64,000 nucleotides of DNA from Demequina zhanjiangensis (GTDB lineage Bacteria > Actinomycetota > Actinomycetes > Actinomycetales > Demequinaceae): positions 310,001 through 374,000 of the forward strand of contig NZ_JAUHPV010000003.1 in the NCBI RefSeq assembly GCF_030418315.1, in the 5' to 3' direction. The first letter of the stretch is position 1, and each line of letters opens with the position of its first letter. Shown here piece after piece: positions 15,675-24,607 of this stretch. The translations under genes were made by a program, and so were the position numbers. The notes under the pieces are model-generated. The model was not told where the DNA came from, ran no database searches, and saw nothing but the letters and a program-made list of their open reading frames with translations.

Positions 15675-16877
15675 ATGACACACCAGGGCCTTTCCACCGA
15701 GAACCAGATCGTCGCCACCGGCGAGCGCGGAAGCTGCAGCGGTCGCCGACCGCTGCAGCGCGTCGCCGCCGCTGCTGCCGCCTTCAGCCTCATGATGGGC
15801 GTCGGAGTCTTCGCCGCCAGCGCCGCGTCCGCGGCGGAGGCGACCAGCGCGGCTCCTTCCGCTTCCGTGGCCGCCGAGCAGGCGGTGCTGACCATCGCAG
15901 TGACCGGGCCGGCCACGCTCAAGGTGACCAACCCCACCGACAAGACGGTCCAGGTGGTGGTGCACCTCGAAGGTCAGCACGGCCACGGCGGCACTACGTA
16001 CGACGCGGGGACGCGGGAGCTGCCCGCAGTGGCGGCGCACGCCGATGGCGAGGTCATCCGCTTCGCCGACTTCTCGCACGACTGGGGTCACAACCTTTAC
16101 GGCGTGAAGTACGACTTCCTGGTGGACGGTCAGCTGGTGGCCGAGGTGCGCACTCCCGGAGGCGTCGCCCCGACTGGCACGACTGTCGCCCAGCCCGTCC
16201 CCGGCGTCGTCATCCCCCCGGTCGAGTCCTCGGTCACCCCGGAGACTTCCGCTGCTCCCGAGCAGCAGAAGCCGACGCCTCACCCGGTGCCGAAGCTGGC
16301 GCCGCAGAAGACGGTGAAGGCTCCTGAGGCGACGCCGCAGGCCACGCCGATGCTGGTGCCGTCGAAGTCGACCGACTCGAGCGAGGCGACCACGGCGACG
16401 CCGTACCCCGTGCCGAAGCTGGCTCCCACGAAGAAGCTGGTCGCTCCGTACGCGGTGCCCCAGGCCACCCCCGACCTGGTGCCGGGCAAGACCCCGCAGG
16501 CCCACGGCGACAAGACCCCCGGCCTCGTCCCGTCGATTCCCTCCGGGCAGCTGGTACCCGAGCAGCAGTCGATGTCGGTGCCGACGCCGTCGGGCGACAA
16601 GACGCCTAGCCTGGCTCCTCGCAGCGAGGCGACCACCGCGTCGCACGTGGCGACGACCACTCCGCGCACTGTGGCGTCAAACAACGTCACCGACGGAACG
16701 GGCGAGGCAGGCTCCACGCCGGTCCAGACGTCGGCGGGTGCACCGCCTGCCGGCCACCTCGCGTCGACCGGCGCTGAGAGCGCGGGTCTCCTCGCGGGTG
16801 CGGCTGCAGCGCTGCTCGGTGCTGGCGCAGCGCTGACGCTCGGCTCACGTCGTCGACGCGCAGGATCCGTGCGCTGA
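15675..16877 (+). CDS. Gene B: secreted LAXTG-anchored repeat protein
   Basis: Predicted cell-wall protein of 400 residues. The signal peptide has a long basic n-region (SGRRPLQR), a hydrophobic core (VAAAAAAFSLMMGVGVFAAS) and an AxA cleavage near residue 57. Next comes a compact beta-rich domain of about 90 residues (LTIAVTGPATLKVTNPTD... QHGHGG... DFSHDWGHNLYGVKYDFLVDG), which was not recognised. A Pro/Thr/Lys-rich region of imperfect repeats (HPVPKLAPQK, YPVPKLAPTK, QATPMLVPSK, QATPDLVPGK) follows. The C-terminus carries LASTG at 362-366, a hydrophobic helix and an RRRR tail: a sortase signal of the LAXTG class, usual for class E sortases of actinobacteria. No sortase gene is in the window. 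ATG 15675 has AAGGAG four bases upstream. Confidence 0.8.
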   Translation: MTHQGLSTENQIVATGERGSCSGRRPLQRVAAAAAAFSLMMGVGVFAASAASAAEATSAAPSASVAAEQAVLTIAVTGPATLKVTNPTDKTVQVVVHLEGQHGHGGTTYDAGTRELPAVAAHADGEVIRFADFSHDWGHNLYGVKYDFLVDGQLVAEVRTPGGVAPTGTTVAQPVPGVVIPPVESSVTPETSAAPEQQKPTPHPVPKLAPQKTVKAPEATPQATPMLVPSKSTDSSEATTATPYPVPKLAPTKKLVAPYAVPQATPDLVPGKTPQAHGDKTPGLVPSIPSGQLVPEQQSMSVPTPSGDKTPSLAPRSEATTASHVATTTPRTVASNNVTDGTGEAGSTPVQTSAGAPPAGHLASTGAESAGLLAGAAAALLGAGAALTLGSRRRRAGSVR

Positions 16878-16901
16878 CGTTCGCCTCGGGCCGCACGTCT
16901 C

Positions 16902-16944
16902 GGGCCCTGGCCCGCACCCTGGTGGGTGCGGGCCAGGGCCCTTT
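16902..16944 (+). terminator. Strong intrinsic terminator after gene B
   Basis: An 18-base perfect stem (16902-16919 with 16924-16941) around the loop TGGT, followed by TTT. It separates gene B from gene C, so C is transcribed on its own. Confidence 0.88.
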
Positions 16945-16967
16945 CGGATGCGCTGCGGACGAATCGC

Positions 16968-16993
16968 GGAACCGCGGAAGTGTCGGTACGTTG
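16968..16993 (+). promoter_or_regulatory. ECF sigma-type promoter candidate before gene C
   Basis: GGAACC at 16968-16973, a 15-base spacer and CGTTG at 16989-16993 match the usual -35/-10 form of extracytoplasmic-function sigma factors (SigE/SigH type). The position, about 40 bases before the start codon, suits a promoter. No ECF sigma gene is in the window. Confidence 0.45.
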
Positions 16994-17032
16994 AGATTGC
17001 CCACGACGAAGTGCGAGCAAGGAGCGCAGGCT

Positions 17033-19126
17033 ATGACCGCTTTTGCCCCGAGTCCCGACCATGTCCGGATCGTCGTCTTCGACTCCGATGCGCTGAACGA
17101 CTCGGCGCTCGCCAGGCTCGCGCCGGGAGTGCACGAGGTGGTGGTGGCGGGACCCGAAGGCTCGGGACGCGATTTCGCTGCGCGATGGCGTGCCGCAGGC
17201 GGCCGCGGCGACCCGATCGCCTCCGCGGTCGCCTCTGATCTCCGCAGGGCCGTCCTCGTCGCGGCAGAGCACGAGGCGGTCGTCGTCGCGGCTCCCATGC
17301 CGGAGCGTCCGCTCGCGGCGCTCTCGGCCGCGATCCAGGGAGCGGCGCAGTCAGTCTCCAAGGGACTGCCAGCGGTCGGCATTCACTTCATGCGTCCCGA
17401 GGTCCGACGCGGTGCGGTTGCGGTGATCTCCCAGACGGGTGCTGCGTCAGGCTATTCGGCGCTCTTCGGCGCGGCATTCGCGAGCGTCCACGGTCTCCCG
17501 CTGGATCGTGTGCTCACCGAGTTGGGTGTGGAGAACCGCCGCCACGCGGATGCGCTAGACCAGGCGATCGAGATCCTCGGCGGCACAGAGGGTCTTCCGA
17601 CGGTCGTCACCGATGACCCGATCGGACACGTCTCGCAAGGCAGCTATGCACTCGCGGTGCACGCGATTCTCGATGTCGCTGACAAGCACCGTCTCCTTCG
17701 TCCCGAGGAGTTGAGGATCGCGCCGGAGAGTCACCCGAATGTCTCCGCCGTCATGCGAATGATGGATGAGTTCCCGGGCGACATCGTCGCGGTGCTCGAC
17801 GCGGTGCGGCTGCTCCACGGCGAGAACAAGGCACTGCATACAGTGGCTGCGGTGGCGGCGGGCGTGTCTGTGATGATCGGTGTGGGGGCGATGGCTGCGG
17901 AGCCCGCGGCCGCCGCGACGCTCGCTCCGAGTGTGCCCGTCGAGGCGCCAGCCGCCTCGGCGACGCTCACCGTCGAGGTGACCGGGCCGTCGACTCTGCG
18001 GGTCACCAACCCGACGGACGAGGACGTTCAGGTGGTCGTTCACCTTGCCGGGCAGCATGGGCACGGCGGCTCGACGTACGACGCCGGTACCCGCACACTG
18101 CCCTCAGTCGGGGCCCACGTCTCGGGGCAGACGCTACAACTGAAGGACTTCTCGCACGACTGGGGCCACAACCTGTATGCCGTCCAGTACGACTTCCTGG
18201 TCGATGGGCACGTGGTCCTCGTGGTGGAGACTCCCGGCGGAGTCGCTCCCACTGGCACGACGGTCGCCGAGCCGGTACCGGGCGTCGTGATCCCGACGGC
18301 GGAGCCAACCGAGCAACCGACTGCGGTGGTCACGCCCGAGCCCACCCCGGTGAACACGCCGGGCATGGCTCCTGACGTGCCTGTAGCAACGCCCACGCCG
18401 CATGGAGATCAGGTGCCCACGGCGACCGCCACGGATCCCACGCCGGACCTGGCACCGCACCAGGTGCCGCCCAAGACCCCGCCGACGGTGGGCGACCAGA
18501 CACCGACCCTGCACCCCACGGATCCCACGCCGGACCTGGCACCGCACCAGGTGCCGCCCAAGACCCCGCCGACGGTGGGCGACCAGACGCCGACGCTGAA
18601 CCCCACGGATCCCACGCCGGACCTGGCACCGCATCAGGTGCCGCCCAAGACCCCGCCGACGGTGGGCGACCAGACACCGACCCTGCAGCCGAGCCTGCCG
18701 ACAGACCAGGAGGTGCCAAGCCTCCAGCAGACAGCGGTACCGACGCCCACGGGAGGAGAGGTCCCGCAGCTGGTGCCGGGGCAACCGGTCGACCAGGCGG
18801 TGCCGGATCTGCAGCAGACAGCAGTACCGACACCGACCGGCGATCAGGTGCCTGCCCACACGCCGACGCACGCGCCGACGACCGGACAGACATCGACCGA
18901 TGGGACAGGCCAGACGCCCGCACCGACGGGTCAGACTGGTGGGTCCACAGACGGCGCCACGCCTGGCTCAGCGACGGGCCAGCCTCCGGCAGGGCGCCTT
19001 GCATCGACCGGTGCCGACGGTGCCACCTTGATGGCGGGACTCGCTGCGGCCATGCTTGCCGCCGGAGCGGGCCTCACCGTCGCCGCGCGACGTCGAGAGG
19101 ACGGCGAGGAGGAGGTCGAGGCCTGA
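17033..19126 (+). CDS. Gene C: A-B fusion protein with internal export signal, repeats and LAXTG anchor
   Basis: Protein of 697 residues. Residues 10-256 are homologous in pattern to gene A. Residues 266-295 (KALHTVAAVAAGVSVMIGVG, then AEPAAAA) look like the signal peptide of B, here internal. Residues 311-403 are the B-type domain (QHGHGGSTYD, DFSHDWGHNLYAVQYDF). Residues 468-554 are three nearly identical 29-residue units starting DPTPDLAPHQVPPKTPPTVG. Further Pro/Thr repeats (VPSLQQTAVPTPTG, VPDLQQTAVPTPTG) follow, then LASTG at 656-660, a hydrophobic helix, RRRED and an unusually acidic tail. ATG 17033 has AAGGAG eight bases upstream. How the 260-residue N-terminal part is placed relative to the membrane is unclear; an internal start making only the secreted half cannot be excluded. 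Confidence 0.8.
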   Translation: MTAFAPSPDHVRIVVFDSDALNDSALARLAPGVHEVVVAGPEGSGRDFAARWRAAGGRGDPIASAVASDLRRAVLVAAEHEAVVVAAPMPERPLAALSAAIQGAAQSVSKGLPAVGIHFMRPEVRRGAVAVISQTGAASGYSALFGAAFASVHGLPLDRVLTELGVENRRHADALDQAIEILGGTEGLPTVVTDDPIGHVSQGSYALAVHAILDVADKHRLLRPEELRIAPESHPNVSAVMRMMDEFPGDIVAVLDAVRLLHGENKALHTVAAVAAGVSVMIGVGAMAAEPAAAATLAPSVPVEAPAASATLTVEVTGPSTLRVTNPTDEDVQVVVHLAGQHGHGGSTYDAGTRTLPSVGAHVSGQTLQLKDFSHDWGHNLYAVQYDFLVDGHVVLVVETPGGVAPTGTTVAEPVPGVVIPTAEPTEQPTAVVTPEPTPVNTPGMAPDVPVATPTPHGDQVPTATATDPTPDLAPHQVPPKTPPTVGDQTPTLHPTDPTPDLAPHQVPPKTPPTVGDQTPTLNPTDPTPDLAPHQVPPKTPPTVGDQTPTLQPSLPTDQEVPSLQQTAVPTPTGGEVPQLVPGQPVDQAVPDLQQTAVPTPTGDQVPAHTPTHAPTTGQTSTDGTGQTPAPTGQTGGSTDGATPGSATGQPPAGRLASTGADGATLMAGLAAAMLAAGAGLTVAARRREDGEEEVEA
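18434..18694 (+). repeat. Three tandem 87-bp repeats within gene C
   Basis: Units start GATCCCACGCCGG at 18434, 18521 and 18608, exactly 87 bases apart, differing at only a few bases (for example CAC/CAT and the last codons). Each encodes 29 residues. The near identity suggests recent amplification or gene conversion. Confidence 0.9.
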
Positions 19127-19129
19127 CGC

Positions 19130-21571
19130 CTAGCCGATCCCGAGCACGGGTGCGGCGAGCGGGGTGCCGGAGCCGTCGCGTCGGCCGTGCTCCTCAGGCA
19201 GGTCCACGGCCTGGCCGGCACCGGACGTCGCACGGGCAGGGGAGGGGCCTACGTAGGCGAGGAGCAGCGCGTCCTCGCCCTTGAGGAACCTGTGCGCGCG
19301 GACGCCACCGGTGGCTCGTCCCTTGCCCGGGTACTCGGTGAACGGGGTGACCTTCGCTGAACCTGGCGTGGTGCCGGGAAGCGCCGACGAGGGGCCGGAG
19401 ATCGTCACGACCATCGGCTCCGGCGCGTCGGGTGCGAGCACCCCGAAGAACAGGACCGAGGCGCCGTCGCCCAGGTTGATGCCTGCGATGCCGCCTCCGG
19501 CGCGTCCCTGAGGGCGCACCCCGGCGGCAGAGAAGTGGAGCAGCTGCGCGGTGGTCGAGACGAAGACCATCTCGGACTCGTCGGACGCGATGCCTGCTCC
19601 GACGACAGTGTCGCCGTCCTTGAGGCCGATGACCTCCCAGACCTCCTTGCTCGGCTCGTCGCCCGGCGTGACGCGCTTGACCACGCCGTGGGCGGTTCCG
19701 AGCGCGAGCGGCGACTCGGATCCGAGCGGCACGATCGTGACGACGTCCTCGCCCTTGTCGAGCGTGAGCAGCTCAGAGATCGGCACCCCGCCCCCGAGCG
19801 ACGGGGGCTCCGCGGACGGCGCGAGGGTCGGGACGTCGAGAAGCGACAGACGGTGAAGTCGACCCGTCGAGGTGATCACGCCGATGTCGGCGCGGGCCGA
19901 GGCAGGGATGAGCGCACGCAGCACGTCGTGCGCGCTGCGTCGGCCTTCGCGGGCGATGTCCGAGTCGTCGGACGTGCGAGCGATGAGCCCGGTCGCGGAC
20001 AGGAGCGCGAAGCACGGCGTGTCCTCGATCTCCATCGAGAGCGCCGGGGTCTTGCTGGACGGTGCGGATCCGACGGCCGCCGAGACTGCCGGCGCGCCCG
20101 CGTCGGCGAGGAGGATCGTGCGGCGGGGTGTGCCGTGCTCGGAGGCCGCAACGTCCATCTCGCGTCCCACGACGTCCCGCAGCACGCGGTCGGATGCGAG
20201 GATCTCCTCGAGCTCGGCGATCTCGGCGAGCAGCTGGGCCTTCTCGTTCTCGAGCTCGAGGCGGGAGAACTTGGTGAGACGGCGCAGCCGCAGCTCGAGG
20301 ATGTACTCGGACTGGATCTCCGACAGATCGAACGCCGTCATCAGGCGCTGCTTGGCGGAGGCGGCGTCGTCCGAGGTGCGGATGATCTGGATGACGTCGT
20401 CGATGTCCAGGATCGCGATGAGGAGTCCGTCGACCAGGTGCAGCCGGTCCTTGCGGGCGGCGAGCCTGAACGACGAGCGGCGGCGCACCACGTCGAGGCG
20501 GTGGTCGACCCAGACCTTCAGCAGCTCCTTGAGCCCCAGAGTGCGGGGCTGGCCGTCGACGAGGGCGACGTTGTTCATCGAGAACGACTCCTCGAGCGGC
20601 GTCACCTTGTACAGGCGCTCGAGCACGGCCTCCGGGTTGAAGCCGTTCTTGATCTCGATGACCAGGCGCGTGCCGTGATGACGGTCGGTGAGGTCGGTGA
20701 CCGCGGAGATGCCCTCGAGCTTGCGCGCGGACACCCCGTCCTTGATCTTCTCGATGACCTTCTCGGGGCCGACGAGGTAGGGCAGCTCCGTCACGACGAT
20801 GCCCTGGCGGCGCGGGGTGACCTTCTCGATCTTGGTGGTGGCGCGCGTCTTGAACGCGCCGCGGCCCGTCTCGTACGCCTGCTTGATGCCGTCCAGGCCG
20901 ACGATCTTTCCGCCGCCGGGCAGGTCGGGGCCGGGGACGAAGCGCATCAGCTCGTCGAGCGTCGCCTGCGGGTGGTGCAGCAGGTGCTTGGCCGCTGAGA
21001 TGACCTCGATGAGGTTGTGCGGCGCCATGTTCGTGGCCATGCCGACCGCGATGCCGGAGGCCCCGTTGACCAGCAGCGCCGGTACCGCGGCGGGCAGCAC
21101 GGAAGGCTGCTGAAGCTTGTTGTCGTAGTTGGGGACGAACTCGACGACGTCCTCACCGAGGTCGGCGATCATCGCCATCGCACCCGGAGCGAGCCTCGCC
21201 TCGGTGTATCGCGACGCCGCGGGACCGTCGTCCAACGAGCCGAAGTTGCCATGGCCGTCGACCAGCGGAAGCCGAAGGGAGAACGACTGGGCCATACGCA
21301 CCAGAGCGTCGTAGATCGCGCTGTCACCGTGCGGGTGGTACTTGCCCATGACCTCGCCGACCACGCGCGACGACTTCACGTGGGCGCGGTCGGGACGCAG
21401 TCCCATGTCGCCCATCGTGTAGACGATGCGACGCTGCACGGGCTTGAGGCCGTCGCGGGCGTCCGGAAGCGCGCGAGAGTAGATGACCGAGTACGCGTAC
21501 TCGAGGAACGAGCTCTCCATCTCGGCGCTGACGTCGATGTCGACGATCTGTGCGTCCGGCTCGGTTGCCAT
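19130..21571 (-). CDS. parC: DNA topoisomerase IV subunit A (ParC; GyrA-like)
   Basis: DNA breakage-reunion subunit, 813 residues, partner of the ParE encoded upstream. The N-terminal region [20 protein letters not shown] and the quinolone-resistance region [19 protein letters not shown] are intact; the catalytic tyrosine is Tyr122 in [11 protein letters not shown] coiled coil and beta-propeller-like C-terminal domain follow. The GyrA box is degenerate ([12 protein letters not shown] instead of QRRGGKG), which supports topoisomerase IV rather than gyrase. The start has AGGAGAG directly upstream. The gene converges with gene C with only three bases between the two stop codons and no terminator hairpin visible. 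Confidence 0.9.
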   Translation of the reverse strand: MATEPDAQIVDIDVSAEMESSFLEYAYSVIYSRALPDARDGLKPVQRRIVYTMGDMGLRPDRAHVKSSRVVGEVMGKYHPHGDSAIYDALVRMAQSFSLRLPLVDGHGNFGSLDDGPAASRYTEARLAPGAMAMIADLGEDVVEFVPNYDNKLQQPSVLPAAVPALLVNGASGIAVGMATNMAPHNLIEVISAAKHLLHHPQATLDELMRFVPGPDLPGGGKIVGLDGIKQAYETGRGAFKTRATTKIEKVTPRRQGIVVTELPYLVGPEKVIEKIKDGVSARKLEGISAVTDLTDRHHGTRLVIEIKNGFNPEAVLERLYKVTPLEESFSMNNVALVDGQPRTLGLKELLKVWVDHRLDVVRRRSSFRLAARKDRLHLVDGLLIAILDIDDVIQIIRTSDDAASAKQRLMTAFDLSEIQSEYILELRLRRLTKFSRLELENEKAQLLAEIAELEEILASDRVLRDVVGREMDVAASEHGTPRRTILLADAGAPAVSAAVGSAPSSKTPALSMEIEDTPCFALLSATGLIARTSDDSDIAREGRRSAHDVLRALIPASARADIGVITSTGRLHRLSLLDVPTLAPSAEPPSLGGGVPISELLTLDKGEDVVTIVPLGSESPLALGTAHGVVKRVTPGDEPSKEVWEVIGLKDGDTVVGAGIASDESEMVFVSTTAQLLHFSAAGVRPQGRAGGGIAGINLGDGASVLFFGVLAPDAPEPMVVTISGPSSALPGTTPGSAKVTPFTEYPGKGRATGGVRAHRFLKGEDALLLAYVGPSPARATSGAGQAVDLPEEHGRRDGSGTPLAAPVLGIG

Positions 21572-21693
21572 CTCTCTCCTGTCACATGCGGGTCACGGGG
21601 CTGCAGAGCATTGTCCCCCCGCGAGCGACCGCGGTGGACGAGCCACGCGGCGGAGGTCGCCATGCGGGGCACGGAAGTGGAACAATAGCCCGC

Positions 21694-22260
21694 ATGCCGC
21701 ACACCCTCGAGGAATCTGTCGCCGTCGCGGGATACTACCCGGCCTTGGCCACCACGGTGCTCCGCTCGGCGATCGCAGGAGAGCAGGTCCGAGCGCACTT
21801 CGTCCAGACGGAGACGACGTTCGACACGTCCGAGGTCCGCCGTCACATGACGGTGCTCGTGCTCACCGACACACGCCTGATGCGCGTCCACATGGACGAC
21901 GGACTGGGGCCTTCCGGAGAGTCGACGCATGAGGCCCAGGCGACGGTGGAGACGTCCTTCGTCAGCAACATCCGGACCATGGCTCTCACGCATGTGGTCC
22001 ACCACCCCGAGACCTTCCGCGATGGAGACCTTCCCAGCGAGCTCGTGCTCGCGGTCGGGAACGGGATCCACACGCGGCTCGAGCTCGAGCCTGCGACCTG
22101 CGGTGACGAGAACTGCGAGGCCGACCACGGGTACACGGGTGGGATCACCGGCGACGACACCCTGGTGAGGGTGTCTGCGATCGCGGACGGCGAGGACGCT
22201 GTCCGCGCGCTTCAGGACTTCGCCGCCGTCCTCCAGCGTCGGTTGGGCGAGAACGCGTGA
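21694..22260 (+). CDS. DUF5998 family protein
   Basis: Soluble protein of 188 residues, recognised as the actinobacterial DUF5998 family, function unknown. The start MPHTLEESVAVAGYYPALA and the middle ETTFDTSEVRRHMTVLVLTDTRLM are typical; a cysteine pair appears in CGDENCEADHGYTGG. An AACAAT hexamer at 21680-21685 lies about eight bases before ATG 21694 with no ribosome site, so the transcript may be leaderless. The stop overlaps the GTG of the next gene (GTGA), indicating translational coupling with the phosphodiesterase. Confidence 0.78.
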   Translation: MPHTLEESVAVAGYYPALATTVLRSAIAGEQVRAHFVQTETTFDTSEVRRHMTVLVLTDTRLMRVHMDDGLGPSGESTHEAQATVETSFVSNIRTMALTHVVHHPETFRDGDLPSELVLAVGNGIHTRLELEPATCGDENCEADHGYTGGITGDDTLVRVSAIADGEDAVRALQDFAAVLQRRLGENA

Positions 22261-23426
22261 CGTTCCAGGCGAGGCTGACCGCGGTCGGCCTCGAACGGCC
22301 CGACTATGGGGGCCGAGAGCTCGGCGCCGTGTTGCCGGCGGCGCTGGCGGCGGTAGGCGCGGGGCATGCGGTCCAGTCTCGAAGCGCCGACTCCGACAGG
22401 ACGAGGCTGGGCGTCCCCCGAGGCCGCCACGTCATCGTCGTCGTGCTGGACGGTCTGGGCCATCAGCAGCTCGACGCGCGTCGAGGGCACGCGCCGTTCC
22501 TGCGCTCCATGGTGTCCGAGCGCATCACGGCGGGATTCCCCACCACCACGGCCACCTCTCTGTCGTTGTTCGGCACAGGCTTCCCCTCGGGCCGCACGGG
22601 CATGGCGGGTTACACCGTGCGCAACCCGCGCTCGGGCGAGCTCGCGAACCTGGTCAACTGGGAGGGCGCCTACCGCGCGGAGGAGTGGCAGCCTCGACCC
22701 TCCCTTCTCGAGGAGGCTGCGCGTGAAGGCCTGTCGGTGACGACGCTGGGAAAGGCCCGCTTCGCAGGCTCCGGCCTCACCCACGCGGCGCTGCGCGGCG
22801 GCGACTTCATCGGAGCGGAGCGCCTCGAGGATCGCGTGGACATCGCGGCGGGCGTCGCCCGTAAACCCGGCATCTCCTACCTCTACTGGGGCGAGATCGA
22901 CTCGGCAGGCCACCACCACGGCTGGGGCTCCTCCGAGTGGGTCGCCGCGCTCGAGGATGCGGACCGTGAGCTCAAGCGGCTCGCCCGATCGCTCCCGAGG
23001 GACGCCGTCATGGTGGTCACGGCCGACCACGGCATGGTCGACATCACCGGCGCGCCGCGGTGGGACGTCGCCGAGGTGCCGGGGTTGCGCGAGGGCATCC
23101 AGCTCGTGGCGGGGGAGCCGCGTGCGACCCACCTTCACCTGGAGCCCGGTGTGGATCCCGATGCGGTGGTCGCTCGCTGGCAGGACATCCTGGGCGTGCA
23201 CGCGGCGGTCGGTACCCGGCAGGACATCGTCGACGCTGGGCTCGTGGGTAAGATGGATCCCGCGGTCGCGGACCGTTTCGGCGACGTGGTGGTCGCCATG
23301 GCCGGCCGTGCGACGGTCGTGGACTCGCGCACGCAGACGCCCAAGTCGATGGAGCTGATCGGTGTGCATGGCTCGCTCACGCCTGAGGAGCTCTATGTGC
23401 CACTGCTGACGGTGGCGGCCGACTGA
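22257..23426 (+). CDS. Alkaline phosphatase/nucleotide pyrophosphatase superfamily protein
   Basis: Type I phosphodiesterase/nucleotide pyrophosphatase-like enzyme of 389 residues. The metal ligands are visible as VVVLDGLG (first Asp), the nucleophile Thr in AGFPTTTATSL, GEIDSAGHHHGW (Asp and His) and VTADHGMVD. It hydrolyses phosphodiester or pyrophosphate bonds; the substrate is unknown. No signal peptide is seen, so it is cytoplasmic. GTG 22257 overlaps the DUF5998 stop, and this pair is conserved in actinobacteria. Confidence 0.85.
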   Translation: MTFQARLTAVGLERPDYGGRELGAVLPAALAAVGAGHAVQSRSADSDRTRLGVPRGRHVIVVVLDGLGHQQLDARRGHAPFLRSMVSERITAGFPTTTATSLSLFGTGFPSGRTGMAGYTVRNPRSGELANLVNWEGAYRAEEWQPRPSLLEEAAREGLSVTTLGKARFAGSGLTHAALRGGDFIGAERLEDRVDIAAGVARKPGISYLYWGEIDSAGHHHGWGSSEWVAALEDADRELKRLARSLPRDAVMVVTADHGMVDITGAPRWDVAEVPGLREGIQLVAGEPRATHLHLEPGVDPDAVVARWQDILGVHAAVGTRQDIVDAGLVGKMDPAVADRFGDVVVAMAGRATVVDSRTQTPKSMELIGVHGSLTPEELYVPLLTVAAD

Positions 23427-23477
23427 TCGCTTGCCTGCGGTCAGGCATTCCTCAGGCCACCCTTGCGGCCGGTCAGA

Positions 23478-24542
23478 TCAGTCGTGCTTGGCGCCGAAGA
23501 CGATCTCGTCCCAGCTCGGCACGGAGGCCCGACTCCGGCGGGGTCGTCGCTCGCCGTTCGCGGGGGTGCGCGGAGAGGCTGAGGAGGGCGCGGAAGCCGA
23601 CGGGCGCGCGTTCGCCTGCGGCTTCGGCGCCGCGGGCGCCTTGCCGGTGGCAGGGGTCTTGGCCGAGGGGGCCGCCTGCTTCGACGCGCCGAAGCCTGTC
23701 TCGGCCTGGCGCGCCTTCGCCGCAGGCCCGAAGCCCTCGAAGCCGCCGTCCTCGTCGTGGTCGTCCATCTCGTCGAGCGGCACGGACTCGCGCGTGCCTC
23801 GACGCTCTGCGAGGTCCTCGAGGAGCAGCTCGGTCGCGCTCGGTGCCTCTGACTCATCCTCCGCCTCAGCCGCGGTGGGCTGCGCAGGGCGCGAAGGGTG
23901 AAGCGGAACCGCAGCGTCCGTCTCTGCGCGCACAGCCGCGAGGTGGCGCTTGGGAATGGGTACGTCCAGAAGCTCGGTCTCGGTGAGCCAGCGAGACTCG
24001 TCATCCTGTGCGGCGAGCGAACGGGCCTGGTGGTCGAACACCCACAGGGCCCGGACGATGCGTCCCTCCGTGCGGAAGTCGACGCAGACCTTCCATGGCT
24101 CGTCGACGTCACGCCACGCGTCCCAGACGAGCGAGTCGAGGTCCACCTCGCGCTGCGCGAGACGGTCCGCGACGAGGTCGCCGAGGATCGGAGCGCCGGC
24201 ATCGCTGCCGATGCGCGTGTCACGCGCGAGCGCCACGATGTACTCGCGCTCGGCGATCACGGGCGCCTCGAACTTGGCGAGCGCCTCGAACGGCTCTCCC
24301 GTGAGCTCTGCGAGCTCAGCGGCGGACAGGCCTGCGCGGATGCGCTGCTGGATCTCCTTGGGAGACATGGTCGCCGACGCAGGCTGCGGCGACGGAGCCG
24401 TCTCACGCGCGCGTGCCGCTGCGTGACGAACGGCTTGGCGCAGCTCGTCGGTGACGGCAAGGCGGAACTCGCGACCGTCGGCGTCAGCAAGGATCAACTG
24501 CTGCTCGTCGTCGGCCGGTCCCACAAGATGGAGCTCGGTCAT
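23478..24542 (-). CDS. sepH: Septation protein SepH
   Basis: Cell-division regulator of 354 residues. The N-terminal DUF3071 domain (MTELHLVGPADDEQQLILAD... EIQQRIRAGLSAAELAELTG... ALWVFDHQARSLAAQDDESRWL) is the FtsZ-stimulating part described for Streptomyces SepH, and includes a helix-turn-helix-like segment. A long low-complexity Ala/Pro/Glu linker leads to the conserved C-terminal stretch RASVPSWDEIVFGAKHD. ATG 24542 gives the family N-terminus; a longer frame from 24581 is not supported. It is divergent from the inositol phosphatase gene. Confidence 0.88.
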   Translation of the reverse strand: MTELHLVGPADDEQQLILADADGREFRLAVTDELRQAVRHAAARARETAPSPQPASATMSPKEIQQRIRAGLSAAELAELTGEPFEALAKFEAPVIAEREYIVALARDTRIGSDAGAPILGDLVADRLAQREVDLDSLVWDAWRDVDEPWKVCVDFRTEGRIVRALWVFDHQARSLAAQDDESRWLTETELLDVPIPKRHLAAVRAETDAAVPLHPSRPAQPTAAEAEDESEAPSATELLLEDLAERRGTRESVPLDEMDDHDEDGGFEGFGPAAKARQAETGFGASKQAAPSAKTPATGKAPAAPKPQANARPSASAPSSASPRTPANGERRPRRSRASVPSWDEIVFGAKHD

Positions 24543-24607
24543 GCCCTCAGGGTGCCATGGGGTGCCGCGCCTGCGTCGCACGCCACGCGGTGCGGCAGGA
24601 TGGACGC

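Noticed and set aside
18434-18694. Possible CRISPR-like array
   Set aside because: Repeats are contiguous 87-base coding units without spacers and in frame with gene C.
19535-20998. 487-codon plus-strand frame opposite parC
   Set aside because: Shadow of parC; no ribosome site and biased composition.
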